A stretch of 64,000 bases of DNA from Brucella oryzae (GCA_012103035.1 JAAVLL010000002.1:1558501-1622500); one strand, 5' to 3'. Counted from the stretch's first letter, positions 28,318 to 38,100 are shown. Numbers and translations: made by a program. The notes: a model not told the origin generated them from the letters alone.

Positions 28318-28532
28318 GATAAGTCCCCGTTGGAATTGAAATATCTGGAGTTCAAGCTATAGGGACGCAATTAGGCTGAGTTTGTATCGCTGGCTTGACG
28401 CTTCCATGAAGCTTTGACGAAGGCCCCGTTTTTCTGGAAATGCCGTGGTTTTCAATTGCGTCTGAGAATGATTTTGCGGGCAGGCGGGGTTTCCGATAAA
28501 ACCATCCCGGTTTATCGATTGAGGGGTTGGTG

Positions 28533-29726
28533 ATGACCGACATGACGACTGCGCGGCGCAATATTCTTATCCTGACGATTGCACAGGCACTCGGCGCTTC
28601 CAGCCCGCCCATCGTGATTTCGCTTGGCGGTCTGGTCGGGCAGAAACTGTCTTCCGATCCGGCGCTCGTCACGCTTCCTGTCAGCCTGTTCAATCTCGGC
28701 CTTGCGCTCGGCACTTTGCCTGCCGCTTTCTTCATGCGCCAGTTCGGACGCCGCAATGCCTATATGCTGGGCGCGCTTGTCGGCGTTTCGGCTGGCTTGA
28801 TTGCCGCCGCGGGCATTTTTGCCGCTTCCTTCCTCATCTTCTGTCTCGGAACGCTGACCGCCGGTTTCTATGCCGCCTATGTGCAGAGCTATCGTTTTGC
28901 CGCCACCGATGCGGCAACGGGCGACATGAAGGCGCGTGCCATATCATGGGTCATGGTGGGCGGGCTTGTCGCCGCTATCGTCGGGCCGCAGCTTGTCATT
29001 TGGACGCGCGACACCATTCCCGATGCCATGTTTGCGGGCAGTTTCCTCAGCCAGGCGGTTCTGGGGCTCCTCGCCCTCCCGGTCCTTTTATGCTGCGCGC
29101 ACCGAAAATCCGGAAAGATCCGAACGCCGCCCATGACACAGGCCGCCCGCTTGGCGAAATTCTGCGTTCGCCGCGCTTCATTCTTTCCGTAGCTGCCGGT
29201 GTCTGTTCCTATGCACTGATGACATTCGTGATGACGGCTGCCCCATCGCCATGGTTGGCCATGGCCATTCCGTCGATCATGCGGCGCTTGGCATCCAGTG
29301 GCATGTGCTGGCCATGTTCGGCCCCAGCTTCTTCACCGGAAGGCTCATCACCCGTTTCGGCAAGGAAAAGATCACCGCGCTCGGGCTGGTGCTGATCGCC
29401 TTCTCAGCGATTATCGCACTGGGCGGCTTCGATGTCGGTCATTTCTGGGGGCGCTGATCTTCCTTGGCATCGGCTGGAATTTCGGCTTTATCGGCGCGAC
29501 CGCCATGGTGACCGACTGCCACACGCCAGCTGAACGCGGCAAGGCACAGGGTGCCAATGATTTCATCATGTTCGGCACCGTGGCCTGCGCTTCGTTCTTT
29601 GCAGGGTCGCTGTTGCATTCTTCCGGCTGGGAAACCATCAACTGGCTGGTCTTTCCGATTGTCGCCCTTGTTCTGGTGCCGCTCATCCTGCGTCTGAAGC
29701 CGAAAGGTGCTGCCGCAGAAGCCTGA
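28533..29726 (+). CDS. Major facilitator superfamily transporter (three frameshifts)
   Basis: The reconstruction is about 397 aa with around 12 hydrophobic segments. The loop between helices 2 and 3 reads FFMRQFGRRNAYMLGALVG, the MFS motif A. Helices near the N-terminus include ILILTIAQALGASSPPIVIS. The second half has GRLITRFGKEKITALGLVL (repeat of motif A) and TAMVTDCHTPAERGKAQGAND. Frame breaks are near 29090, 29250 and 29455; at the last, one extra G in a run of five restores HFWGALIFLGIGW. I use the ATG at 28533. A YcaD-like or sugar/drug exporter subgroup is possible; the substrate is unknown. Confidence 0.85.
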
Positions 29727-29730
29727 CAGA

Positions 29731-30389
29731 TCAAAAGCCCTGCTCTTTCATCCAGAGCCTGCCGCCTTCGGACACCGCATCATAAACAGCACCACCGAGG
29801 GCGGCCCCGATATCCGTATGCAAGCCTGCATATGATGCCGCCTCTTCCGCTTGCCCGTGCGGAGCCGAAACGGCGATGCAATCCGTTCCAGTTCCGGTCG
29901 CGGCTCTGCCGCCGACATCGAGCCCAAGTTCCATAATGGCAGCGGTGCGGGCCTCGGCAGCAATCGACATTGCCTCTATATGAGCTGCGACCGACAATGG
30001 CATATCGATGTGAACCAGAAGATTGATCGTTCCGGCTGGCATCTTCATCTGCGTGCGTTCCCCACCCTCCCCGCATTCGACAAGCCGACAGTGGCAAGAC
30101 AGGCGGCCTGTGCTTCGCCGGAGCATCGCATTGCGACATGGTGCTTGTATACGCTGCGCGATGTCATCATTTGCACCGCTTCGCCGTAACCTGCTTCTCT
30201 CAGTCTTTCCTGCAGCAAACATGCCGGATCAACATCCAGCGTCAGATCGTCATTGCGCACTTCCAGCCAGACAACGGAATGCGCCGAGACGAAACCCGGA
30301 CGTGTCAGCGACCAGCTTAAAATGTTTTGCTTGTCCGGAAATTCAGCCGCGAGCACCGGACCGGAACAATGGATTTTGAAAGGCAGCAT
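29731..30389 (-). CDS. cbiZ: Adenosylcobinamide amidohydrolase CbiZ (one frameshift)
   Basis: The reconstruction is about 219 aa. Family hallmarks of CbiZ are present in order: NDDLTLDVDPACLLQERL, MMTSRSVYKHHVA, ATVGLSNAGRVGNA, GTINLLVHIDMPLS, ATGTGTDCIAVSAP and HTDIGAALGGAVYDAV. The frame breaks near 30055, between VGNA and GTINLL. CbiZ removes the aminopropanol side chain from adenosylcobinamide to make adenosylcobyric acid, salvaging incomplete corrinoids for B12 synthesis. It is convergent with the MFS gene, with 4 bp between stops. No other cobalamin genes are nearby. Confidence 0.88.
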
Positions 30390-31004
30390 GAAGGATCTAT
30401 CGCAGATCGGCGCAGAAATCGCGACCGGCGCGGCGATAAAGCACGGCTTCGTGACTTGGCCACGGTTTCACAAGACTATATTCATCTGGGAATATTGTTT
30501 CGCGCGTCACGGAAACGGACAAGCGGTTTGCTCTGGATTGCGTCATGATCAACGATCTCACTGATGAGATATTCTGGATATTCACCATCGGGTGCTGCAT
30601 CCTTTTCATCATGCGCCTCCTTTCGCCTCCCCACGTCATAGGACCGATCAGGCGCAAGACCTGAATACATTGCGCCCTCGCCGTCGTTCACGTCGCCGCC
30701 GCTTTCAGGCACTGGACTGAGATCTGCTGACCGCATCAAACTTCAAAGCGTCAATCCATTCCAAGCCGTCCTGACATTCCGCCATAGCCTCGGCGTTAAA
30801 CGACATTATAAAACATCAATGTCAGCTGGAATGCATTTTCGCACGCATGGCGACAATGTAGCCTAACAACCTGCTTTTGCTATTGTCTGAAGCTCTCCTG
30901 TCCGTTTTTCAACTGCAATTGGAACACTTGATCTTCTTAAGCTTCATGAACGATACGAAACCTAAATAGCCCTTTGGTTTTGTCATGCCGATAGAGGCTT
31001 ATGG
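30390..31004. other. Region without a recognised gene between cbiZ and repC
   Basis: 615 bp. A minus-strand open frame at 30482-30739 (85 codons) has a hydrophilic sequence with no family I recognise and poor start context. I see no RNA gene or strong repeat. It may include the end of the replication region, because repABC origins lie in or near repC. Confidence 0.4.
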
Positions 31005-32185
31005 TTAACGATTTTGTCCATTCAGTGCCGCCATAAGCATCGGTCTGATCGAAAATGAGCCATTGGCCGCCTTTTCCGTCAGGATGCGCAAATAGCCCCA
31101 GCGGACTGAATCCGCTCATAGCGCTGCAGCATATAGGCGATCACGATGGATGCATTATGCATTCCCAGCGTCTTCTTTGCCAGATCGTAGAGTTTTCCAT
31201 CGATCCCGAGGAATGAGCGGACTTTCTCTGCCGTATTGGCCAAATCTTGCCAATGACGGATGGATGATAGGGCATAGGCCGTGATCTCCGGACAGGCACG
31301 AAGCACCATGTCGAGCGAAACCGTTGGTTCAACGGGAGCGCTGGCGATGTCGTTTATGCGCTGGTCGATAAATTCAGATGTCGCCTTTTCAAATTGGGAA
31401 TCTGGATTCGATTCAATTTGCTGCCGCTCATTTTGAGATTCATTGGCGCGCAAATTTTGAACATTTTCATGAAGTTTCAATGCGTTATCGATTTCTGTGC
31501 GGATGAGCTGCAAGGATTCGACCAGCGCTGCCAGTTCTTGATGCTCTGCACGGCGCGGAATGCTGTCGACGATCTGACGGAAACGGTGGTTGATGTTCTG
31601 CCAGTCACCGGCGAGCTTTTCCTCAACTGCAAACTCGACGAGCTTGGTGATATCGCGGCGCAGCAATGTCAGCCGTTCGCGCATTTCACGCAATGCAGTC
31701 TTCTCCGCCCTCACCTGTTCGGCAGCTTTTTCCAGTTCACACGCACGCGCCAGCAGCGGTGCCAGTGAAAAGCCGAATGCAATCTGCACATCGCCGCCTT
31801 TAGCACGGCGGGCATAACGCTTGCCATTCGGGCTGTCCTGACGAAGGATGAAACCGGCATCGACCAGCGCTGCCAGATGACGGCGCAAGGTTGCATCGGC
31901 CATTCCATGCGCACGCAAGGCCAGCTGCTTGTTGGATGGGAACACGATGAGGCTGCTCTTTTCGTTCAGTTCCATTTCCGGATAGAACGACAGCAGCGCC
32001 GAAAGAACCGCCAGAGAGCGATCATTCAGGCTGAACAGCGTCTTTGCTTCACACAGCCAACGATGCAGCTGCCATTTATCGGCAACGGTTCCTTGCGCGA
32101 TTTGCTGTGTGTTCTGTTGACTTGCCAACAAGGCAAGCGTCATCCTTCGACTGCCGAACGGCGTCGAGGCCAGTTGAATCTCCAT
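31005..32185 (-). CDS. repC: Replication initiator RepC (one frameshift near the 3' end)
   Basis: The reconstruction is about 393 aa, typical for RepC of repABC replicons. The N-terminal winged-helix region includes LFSLNDRSLAVLSALLSFYP and FPSNKQLALRAHGMADATLR, both strongly conserved. A coiled-coil-like middle (AEKTALREMRERL) and the C-terminal SLDMVLRACPEITAYA follow. The frame breaks at about 31097; one extra G gives SAGGYLRILTEKAANGSFSI and a stop at 31005, matching the usual RepC tail. RepC binds an origin inside its own gene and is limiting for replication; its synthesis is restrained by the antisense RNA just upstream. Confidence 0.93.
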
Positions 32186-32244
32186 TTTCTTTCACCTTCC
32201 ACAAGGCAAAAGAAATCCACCCGCCGAAATGACGCTAATTACAC

Positions 32245-32273
32245 TTGACAGTGATTCGTGGATTTGCGATTCT
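32245..32273 (+). promoter_or_regulatory. Promoter of the repABC antisense RNA
   Basis: A perfect -35 hexamer TTGACA (32245-32250), a 17-base spacer and a -10-like GATTCT (32268-32273) point away from repC towards repB, antisense to the rep operon. The position in the repB-repC gap is the one expected for the ctRNA promoter of this replicon family. Confidence 0.65.
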
Positions 32274-32279
32274 CTAGCT

Positions 32280-32328
32280 GCTAAACCAATGAGAAGGGCT
32301 TCCACACGGCGACGTTTGGGGCCTTTTT
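32280..32328 (+). ncRNA. Small antisense RNA (ctRNA/inc-alpha) of the repABC replicon
   Basis: Predicted from a promoter (TTGACA-17-GATTCT) and a terminator hairpin ending in five Ts; length about 50 nt. In repABC replicons this RNA pairs with the repC leader and lowers repC expression, acting as a copy-number and incompatibility determinant. The size, orientation opposite to repABC and position between repB and repC all match. The exact 5' end is estimated. Confidence 0.72.
32297..32328 (+). terminator. Terminator hairpin of the repABC antisense RNA
   Basis: Stem 32297-32308 pairs with 32313-32323 (11 pairs with G-T pairs, one bulge and one mismatch) around a GCGA tetraloop, followed by TTTTT at 32324-32328. 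On the rep mRNA the complementary structure could mask the repC leader. Confidence 0.7.
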
Positions 32329-32377
32329 CTTTGCTGTCTCGTTCCTCTTCCTGAACAGTTTCGACGCAAACACACTT

Positions 32378-32480
32378 GCTAAAGCGTGCCGCGTTTTGTC
32401 GTAGTCATACGACACGCTTTAAGTTTTGTTTTCATGCATGTCTTTATCCCAAAACCGGTTCCCACTTTTGGGAGACATGC
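32378..32480. repeat. Palindromic repeat block in the repB-repC gap
   Basis: Two units: an inverted repeat with AAAGCGTG / CACGCTTT-like arms (about 32379-32421), and GCATGTCTTTATCCC paired with GGGAGACATGC around AAAACCGGTTCCCACTTTT (about 32436-32480). These are the same type as the units at 23.9 kb and 19.5 kb. Confidence 0.6.
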
Positions 32481-32536
32481 ATTATTGAACGCTACACAAT
32501 CAGATCTCAGCAACCGCTATCGATCCGTACGCTTAC

Positions 32537-33521
32537 TTACTTCTCCTCGCTCCGGAATGACGCGTAGAGCTCATCCAGATTGCGAGAAGCCAATCGGCAA
32601 AACGAGGCCCGTTGGCTGCACTGAGAGCCAATGTAGCCGATTTGCCATTCTGTTTGATAACGGCGCTGACGGATTTATCGGAAGCCGTCCAGCTGGTGCC
32701 GGGACGCAGAGCGGCCTTGGTAACCGGTTTCTTTTGCTTTCCGCCTTTCAGATAACCATAAAGCTGCTCGAAACGATCGACGGAGGATGCCCTTTCAAAG
32801 GTCGATGTAGCCAGAAGCTCTTCTGCCGCATCCTTTTTGCCCGGAATCTCGATCAGCTTGCGCAGTTCCAGCCAGCGATCACGACCGATGCCTTTTGCCG
32901 GGCCGATGGCAAGAAGAATATGTTCTGGAACGGCCTTCGGAATGGTCAGCATCTTCGACAGAGTCTGATAATCGACCGTCAATGCCGCCTGTATGGCTTC
33001 ACGTTCAAAGCCCAGCGCTTCAAGGCGCGCTGCAAAGAAAACACGCTCGATAAAACTCAGATTGGCACGGGCAGAGTTTTCCTGGCCCTGGCTCAGAACA
33101 TGCTCCAGATCGGCGAGGGGCTTGATGACGGCCTTGACCTTGATGCCAAGCTCTCGGGCAACGCGGGCGCGGCGATGACCGAAAACGATCATATAGCGGC
33201 CACTGGTCCTGGATGCGGACGCACGAGGATAGGGCTGTCCTGACCGCGCTCACGAATGGCCTCCAGAAGCTCCTGATACTCGTCGTCATTTGTTTCCGGC
33301 AGACGATCCGCGACGAAAGAAACGTCCAGATCGACAGGATCAAGCTCAACAATGGTTTCACCATCGAGCTTCTGGGCGGCCTGCTTGGCCAGTTCATCGA
33401 TCGAGGCGGATAGAGATTTGGCGGCACCGAACCGGCGCGATACGTTTTCAACCGGCTGTGTGGCATGTTCAGCCGCCGGTTCGTCCCGCATGACGCTTTC
33501 GAATATGTTCTTTCTTGCCAT
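32537..33521 (-). CDS. repB: Plasmid/chromid partitioning protein RepB (ParB family; two frameshifts)
   Basis: The reconstruction is about 329 aa. It starts MARKNIFESVMRDEPAAEHA. The ParB/Srx-type N-domain includes ERGQDSPILVRPHPGPVAGRY and VFGHRRARVARELG, and the helix-turn-helix region lies around LTVDYQTLSKMLTIPKAVP. The C-terminus, corrected, reads FADWLLANLDELYASF. Frame breaks are near 33190 and 32588. RepB binds centromere-like parS sites and works with RepA to segregate the replicon. I did not find a convincing 16-bp parS palindrome in the window by eye. Confidence 0.92.
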
Positions 33522-33554
33522 TCTCTTTTCCTCAAACCGGCCAGAGACCTGATT

Positions 33555-34780
33555 TTATTCGATATTCGCCGTTTTAGTCGGCAGTCTAACGCCCCATGCC
33601 TCGTGAATGAGGCCGCGAATTTCGGAATTAACCGCCTCCATGGCCTCCATGGCGCGATCATAGGTGCCGCGATTCATTGATGAACGCTCGACCTCGTAAA
33701 GCGTCTGCTTTGTGAGACCGGCATCCGAAATCGCGGTTGATTTCAGCATCTGATGCTTCAGCATGTGCGAAGCCAGCATGCTTTGCATGAAGCCGACCAT
33801 CTGCGCCTGGGGCACATCGGTCGGTTCGTAACGTGTAATCAGATAGCGGAACCAGTCGAGTTGGACTGCACCGCCAGCCTGACGAACCGTTTTCAGAATA
33901 TCGCCCAGCATGAGCAGGAATTGCGACATGGACATGAGGTCGAGCATCTGCGGATGAACGGTGATCAGGACGGAGGTCGCCGCAGAGAGAGCGGTGAGCG
34001 TGAGATAGCCCAGCTGGGGAGGGCAATCGATAACCACGACATCATAGTCGCCATCCACGTCGGACAAAGCCCGTGCGATGCGGTTCCAGAATGTCTTGCC
34101 TTCACCGCCATTCTGCATGGCGAGCGGCGTATCATATTCATATTCCTGCAGCTCCAGCATGGCCGGAATAATATCAAGACCGGGGAAATTGGTGCGGCGA
34201 ATGACTTCGCGGATAGGCTTCCTTTCGGAATCGTAACGAATTGCCTCATAGAGGGACGGGAATTCATCCAGCTCCGGCTGGATGCCATGCAGTGCTGACA
34301 GCGAAGCCTGCGGATCGAGATCGATTGCAAGCACGCGATGCCCGGTCAGCGCCATATGCTGCGCCAGATGCGCGGCTGTCGTGGTCTTGCCGGAGCCGCC
34401 CTTGAAGTTGACGACGCCGATAACCTGGAGCTTCTCATTGCCGCGACGATGCGGAACATAGCGCTTCACCTCGGCGCGACCGTTCTGGTCGAGCCATTGG
34501 CGCAGTTCCTGAATCTGCTCGACACTATAGGCGCGGCGACCACCTGTAAGAATGGTCGGCTCGACGCCTTTGCCTTCCAGGTGTAGTTTTTGAGATTGCT
34601 GGGAGACACGCCAAGGAAATACGCAGCCTCAGCCATCGAAAACTGGCGCAGCATATTCTTGCGCGCATCCGGCGGAAAGTTTTCGTGACGCAGCAGATTG
34701 AGCTTGCGAGAAATCTCGCGCCCTTGCGATAATATCATGTCGTCAAACGACAAGGCTGCTGCTGGATTTGCGATATTCAT
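33555..34780 (-). CDS. repA: Partitioning ATPase and autoregulator RepA (ParA family; one frameshift)
   Basis: The reconstruction is about 408 aa from the ATG at 34780 (MNIANPAAALSFDDM); an ATG at 34804 lies inside the predicted operator and is less likely. The N-terminal DNA-binding region has MLRQFSMAEAAYFLGVSPSN. The deviant Walker A motif is VVNFKGGSGKTTTAAHLAQH, followed by AIDLDPQASLSAL and VVVIDCPPQLGYLTL. The frame breaks near 34586, where one extra base gives NLKNLHLEGKGVEPTILTGG. RepA drives segregation with RepB and represses repABC transcription by binding its promoter region. The gene order repA-repB-repC is complete. Confidence 0.94.
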
Positions 34781-34795
34781 TACTTGGGTCCCTAG

Positions 34796-34832
34796 TGACG
34801 GCATTGGAACGGTTACCGCCTAAATACCGTCA
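34796..34832 (-). promoter_or_regulatory. Candidate RepA operator: nested inverted repeats
   Basis: TGACGG (34796-34801) pairs with CCGTCA (34827-34832), and inside them CGGT-T-ACCG (34811-34819) is a second palindrome. The structure covers the predicted repA transcription start and 5' leader, where RepA autorepression sites are found in other repABC replicons. Confidence 0.6.
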
Positions 34833-34859
34833 TTATGTCCGATTCTTATTCTATCGCAA
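34832..34859 (-). promoter_or_regulatory. Promoter of the repABC operon
   Basis: On the minus strand TTGCGA (-35, 34859-34854), a 16-base spacer and CATAAT (-10, 34837-34832) lie about 50 bp before the repA start. The -10 box abuts the nested inverted repeat, as expected for an autoregulated promoter. Confidence 0.6.
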
Positions 34860-35372
34860 GGGGCAGCCGCATTAACAAAGAGTTAGCGCCGATATTAAAA
34901 TTAAGCAAAATTTTATCGATTCGGCTAATGTCGGCCTATCCGTTTGTTTTATGGCCTTTTATGAGTTTTAGACCGCAGTCTATAATCCGCACACCTCATC
35001 TCTTTGCCAATTTCAAACGGGAAGAGTCTGTTTCCACACGGAAATAAGGCGGTTTTCCCGGTTGAGAGCAGAGCTTGAGCGATTCTCTGATTATGGGGTC
35101 TCGCAAGCATTGTTACGGTGTGGAAATGATAGATGTGACCTGAATTCGCAAAGGCAGACCCACTCCGCTTTGCGCGTGGCGCCGGAATGGAGCGGAAGTT
35201 GCTCAATCAGCACCAATGGGCTCGCTGTTCGGGGTCGCCATGCTTCTGATGCTGCTCCTGTGAAGCGGGTTTGTCGCCATTTGCGGAAAATGTTGAGCAG
35301 CCGGGCTGAAATTGACACGAGAAGGCTCAAAATGAGACATGCAGATTTTATGGTTGCGTGGCTTCGATAGCA

Positions 35373-35414
35373 ATTTGGAGCGCGTTTCGATCTGGTTGAA
35401 GCAGATCGGCGCTC
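35373..35414. repeat. Compound inverted repeat upstream of repA
   Basis: TGGAGCGC and GCGCTCCA form the outer arms, and CGATCTG and CAGATCG the inner arms, with a 7-base loop. Sequences of this form, followed by AAGCATAATCTTGT, resemble dispersed intergenic repeats of Brucellaceae. Confidence 0.6.
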
Positions 35415-35817
35415 CAAAGTCTTCTACCTGAAGCATAATCTTGTCGAGCCTCGTTTCACTCCGGTCGGAATATGCTCTGATCCTTCGGGCTTACTTTGTC
35501 CTTTTCTCCTGTATGAAATAGGGCGAAACGAGGTGTGAGTTTGCTCGATGATATGCTGTGGCGTCGACAATCGAATTGCGCACGCTTCTGGAAGGGAGGG
35601 CAGGCCCCTTTTTGGAATGAGATTCGAAATTGTATGTCTTTATCCCGGAAGCGGTCTATCCTTCGGTTTTTCTGGTTTCTCCTTCCATGGGGATGGATTT
35701 CTTAACCAAATCGGATTAGCATCAAAGCCATTGAAGAGATTTCTTCAGTGGCGTCCGATCAAGGCATAAGCTGCGCCAGATTCCTTTCCGAAAGAGCGAA
35801 ATTTGACCGTCAGTCAG

Positions 35818-35846
35818 ACGAAAGCTAAGGTTATTTTAGCTTTCGT
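35818..35846. repeat. Perfect hairpin ACGAAAGCTAA / TTAGCTTTCGT
   Basis: An 11-bp perfect inverted repeat with a 7-base loop in otherwise noncoding DNA. There is no T tract; its role is unknown. Confidence 0.5.
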
Positions 35847-36022
35847 AGCATCTTGAATGGTTATATTTTTCAACCTATTGCCTGAGCAGGCTTCTGTATC
35901 AGAAAAGTTGGCCGCACAGTAAGCGGGCAGATCCGGGGCAATGCCATTTTGTTGTGCAGTTGCGCGGTGAGTTGCGATCTACCATAATTCCTTTTGCCCA
36001 AGAAGGTCGTATAGATTGCACG

Positions 36023-36379
36023 ATGAAGAAGACGCCGATTACCGAGCTGGATATTGATAGTCTGGATGAAGCCACGCTGATGGAATTGAACCGGCACATC
36101 GTTGAGCGATTGCAGTTTCTCCATCAACAAAAGACAGCCGCTGTGCTGCAGGAGATCAAGATCGGCAGTGGCGTGATGTTTGAAGGGCCAGATGGTACGA
36201 TGGTTCGAGGCTTTGTTATTCGTCGCAATCGCAAGACGGTGACGGTGCACACGGATGACGACAAACAGTGGAATGTTTCACCGTCATTACTGAGCTTGAC
36301 GGGCGGTCATATTATGGATGAAGCACCAGCAAGAGCAGGTCGGGTGGTGCCTTTCTCAAAGCCAGACAGTCGTAAGTAA
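36023..36379 (+). CDS. Small hypothetical protein with SH3/KOW-like core, beside the IS66-type transposase
   Basis: 118 aa, intact, starting MKKTPITELDIDSLDEATLM. The N-terminal half is helical (ELNRHIVERLQFLHQQKTAA). The second half has the pattern KIGSGVMFEGPDGTMVRG then RNRKTVTVHTDDDKQWNVSP, like a small beta barrel with conserved RxxKTVTVxTxDxxxWNVSP. I have seen short proteins with this pattern near mobile elements but cannot name a function. It converges with the transposase gene, with 6 bp between the two stops. Confidence 0.65.
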   Translation: MKKTPITELDIDSLDEATLMELNRHIVERLQFLHQQKTAAVLQEIKIGSGVMFEGPDGTMVRGFVIRRNRKTVTVHTDDDKQWNVSPSLLSLTGGHIMDEAPARAGRVVPFSKPDSRK

Positions 36380-36385
36380 GTGGGA

Positions 36386-38060
36386 TCAGGCCTTGGCGAT
36401 AATGAGGCCTGCAAGCTCCGGAATGGCTGTTTGTTGATTGGATATACCGCCGGTCGCCGAGATAATGCCAGAAGGAAAGCCGAAGCTTTTGCAGGTCTTC
36501 ATAAGTCCCAGCATGGTATCGCGGGCAATGCGTCCATCGTTGCTCATGGTGCCACCCGAGATTTTGCGTTTGGTGACGCAGCTGCGCAGATCGTTCTCGG
36601 AGGCGTTGGTGTGCAACGGAATTTCCGGGCGTTCGAGAACCTTGAGCAGTTCTTCCTTGCGGCGTAGCAGGCGTGCCAACAGCTTGTCCAGCTCCACACA
36701 ACCCGTCCGGATAGAGAAGATGCGGTCAAACCGTTGCCGGAAAGCGCTGACTGATCCCGGTGAGGGGCTCTTCTGCCTGAATGCCTTGAGCGCCTTGTAG
36801 AAGCTCCAAATGAGATCGCGTATATTTTCCACCCACCGGACGTGCTGTGGCGTCGCCGGCATCAGCTTTGCAGCAGCCGCTCCGCATGCACCCAGCACAG
36901 CGCATGATTGCCAACCCGGAACTGGCCGGCATCGTCGGAGATAATGACGGCATTGCCCAGCAGGCCGTGGTGGCGAACAGAACCCCAGATGCCCGCTTCC
37001 GCGACGGCCCGAACCATGTCCTTATCGAAGATGTCGACACCTTTTGCGCCAGGTGTTCCAGAAAGGGGACCTGGTTGCAAAAGCGTTGAGGTGTGCGTGT
37101 TTGCAGCCTGGCGATGACTGTCGGATCCACGCCATGTCGCGTCTTCAGATAATCAGAAGCAGCATCGTTAAGCACATAATCCTGATAATTGCCGCGCAAG
37201 AGCGACAGGAAGTTCAGGCGGGATTTTGTTTTCGTGGTGCGAAAGACGGTAAAATGCTCGCCGCCAATATGGGTGGTATAGAAGTTATCGCGCGTATGAC
37301 GGGCCCCGGTGTCATCGACCGTTACATAGGCTTCCGACACCAGGCCAGCATGCAGAACGGCAGCATCCTCAGCAACAAAGCCATCCAGCCCCTTGGTGAG
37401 CAAACGCACAACCTGGCGTTTGGAGATGTCCATGCCGATGTCATTAAGCAGGGTCGACAACCGTTGCGCTGTGACCTGACCTTGCGCATGCAGCATCAGG
37501 CAGAGCCGCCTGAGGTTTGGGCCATAACCACCGACGATTCCGGCAGGTAGCGGCGCAAGAATAGTCTTACCGTTCGGAGCAACCCAGCATTCGCGCCGGT
37601 AGTGAATAACCTCAGCGCGCAAAACTATATCGCGCACGTAATAGCTCTTGTAGCCCTTGAAGCGTGAACCGTCCGGAACACGGGCATGAAGAACCACATC
37701 CCGATCAACGCGCTCGACATCCAGTTTCGGTCCACGTGGCTTCTTCTTGCCCGCCTGCTTGTCCTGAGCTTTCGCGTCCGTTGCCTTATCCATGCCCGAC
37801 GGTTTGAACGGCGGCCGTGGCGGCAGGTTTTTCAGCCGCGCAATTTCATCGCGAAGGAGTTGGTTCTCAACTTTAAGCCGGGTGTTTTCCAGACGGAGCT
37901 CGGCATTCTCCTTACGGAGTGCTGTATTCTCAGCTTCCAGTTTTTCAAGCCGAGCCTCTGCACGTTCGGTTCTCTCAACCAAACCCGTGACCAGACTGCG
38001 CAACGCGTTCAGTGAAAGCGTGTCAGCATGCTTGGGCGAGGGAAGCATTCTCTTCGGCAT
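36386..38060 (-). mobile_element. IS66-type transposase gene (DDE; two frameshifts)
   Basis: The reconstruction is about 557 aa. A leucine-zipper-like coiled coil is seen at residues about 30-80 (repeated LEKLEAENTALRKEN and LRLENTRLKVENQLLRDE), followed by a basic linker and the catalytic domain: EAYVTVDDTGARHTRDN with the first Asp, NAVIISDDAGQFRVG with the second, and IPLHTNASENDLRSC with the Glu of the IS66 signature (N-A-A/S-E). Frame breaks are near 37080 and 36880. It lacks the usual TnpA/TnpB partners nearby. TGGGAT at 36381 and ATCCCA at 38095-38100 are weak candidates for element ends. Confidence 0.78.
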
Positions 38061-38100
38061 CGCAAAAGAGAATCATGATTTGCCAAAATCAGGAATCCCA

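Larger units (their letters stand above)
34860..36022. other. Long region without a recognised gene upstream of repA
   Basis: About 1.16 kb. Open frames here are short and do not resemble families I know. It holds two structured repeats (listed separately at about 35.37 and 35.82 kb). Its base composition looks more AT-rich than the flanking genes. It could carry centromere or origin-related sites, but I see no clear iteron array. Confidence 0.5.

Noticed and set aside
30482-30739. Minus-strand 85-codon frame between cbiZ and repC as a gene
   Set aside because: No recognisable family, no clear ribosome site, and hydrophilic low-structure sequence; left as unassigned.
33555-34469. A shorter RepA starting at the GTG at 34469
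   Set aside because: Upstream sequence encodes the conserved RepA N-terminal DNA-binding region once one base is restored near 34586, so the gene starts at 34780.
35548-35769. Plus-strand 73-codon frame upstream of repA
   Set aside because: Short, no motif, and overlapping repeat-like sequence; no evidence that it is translated.
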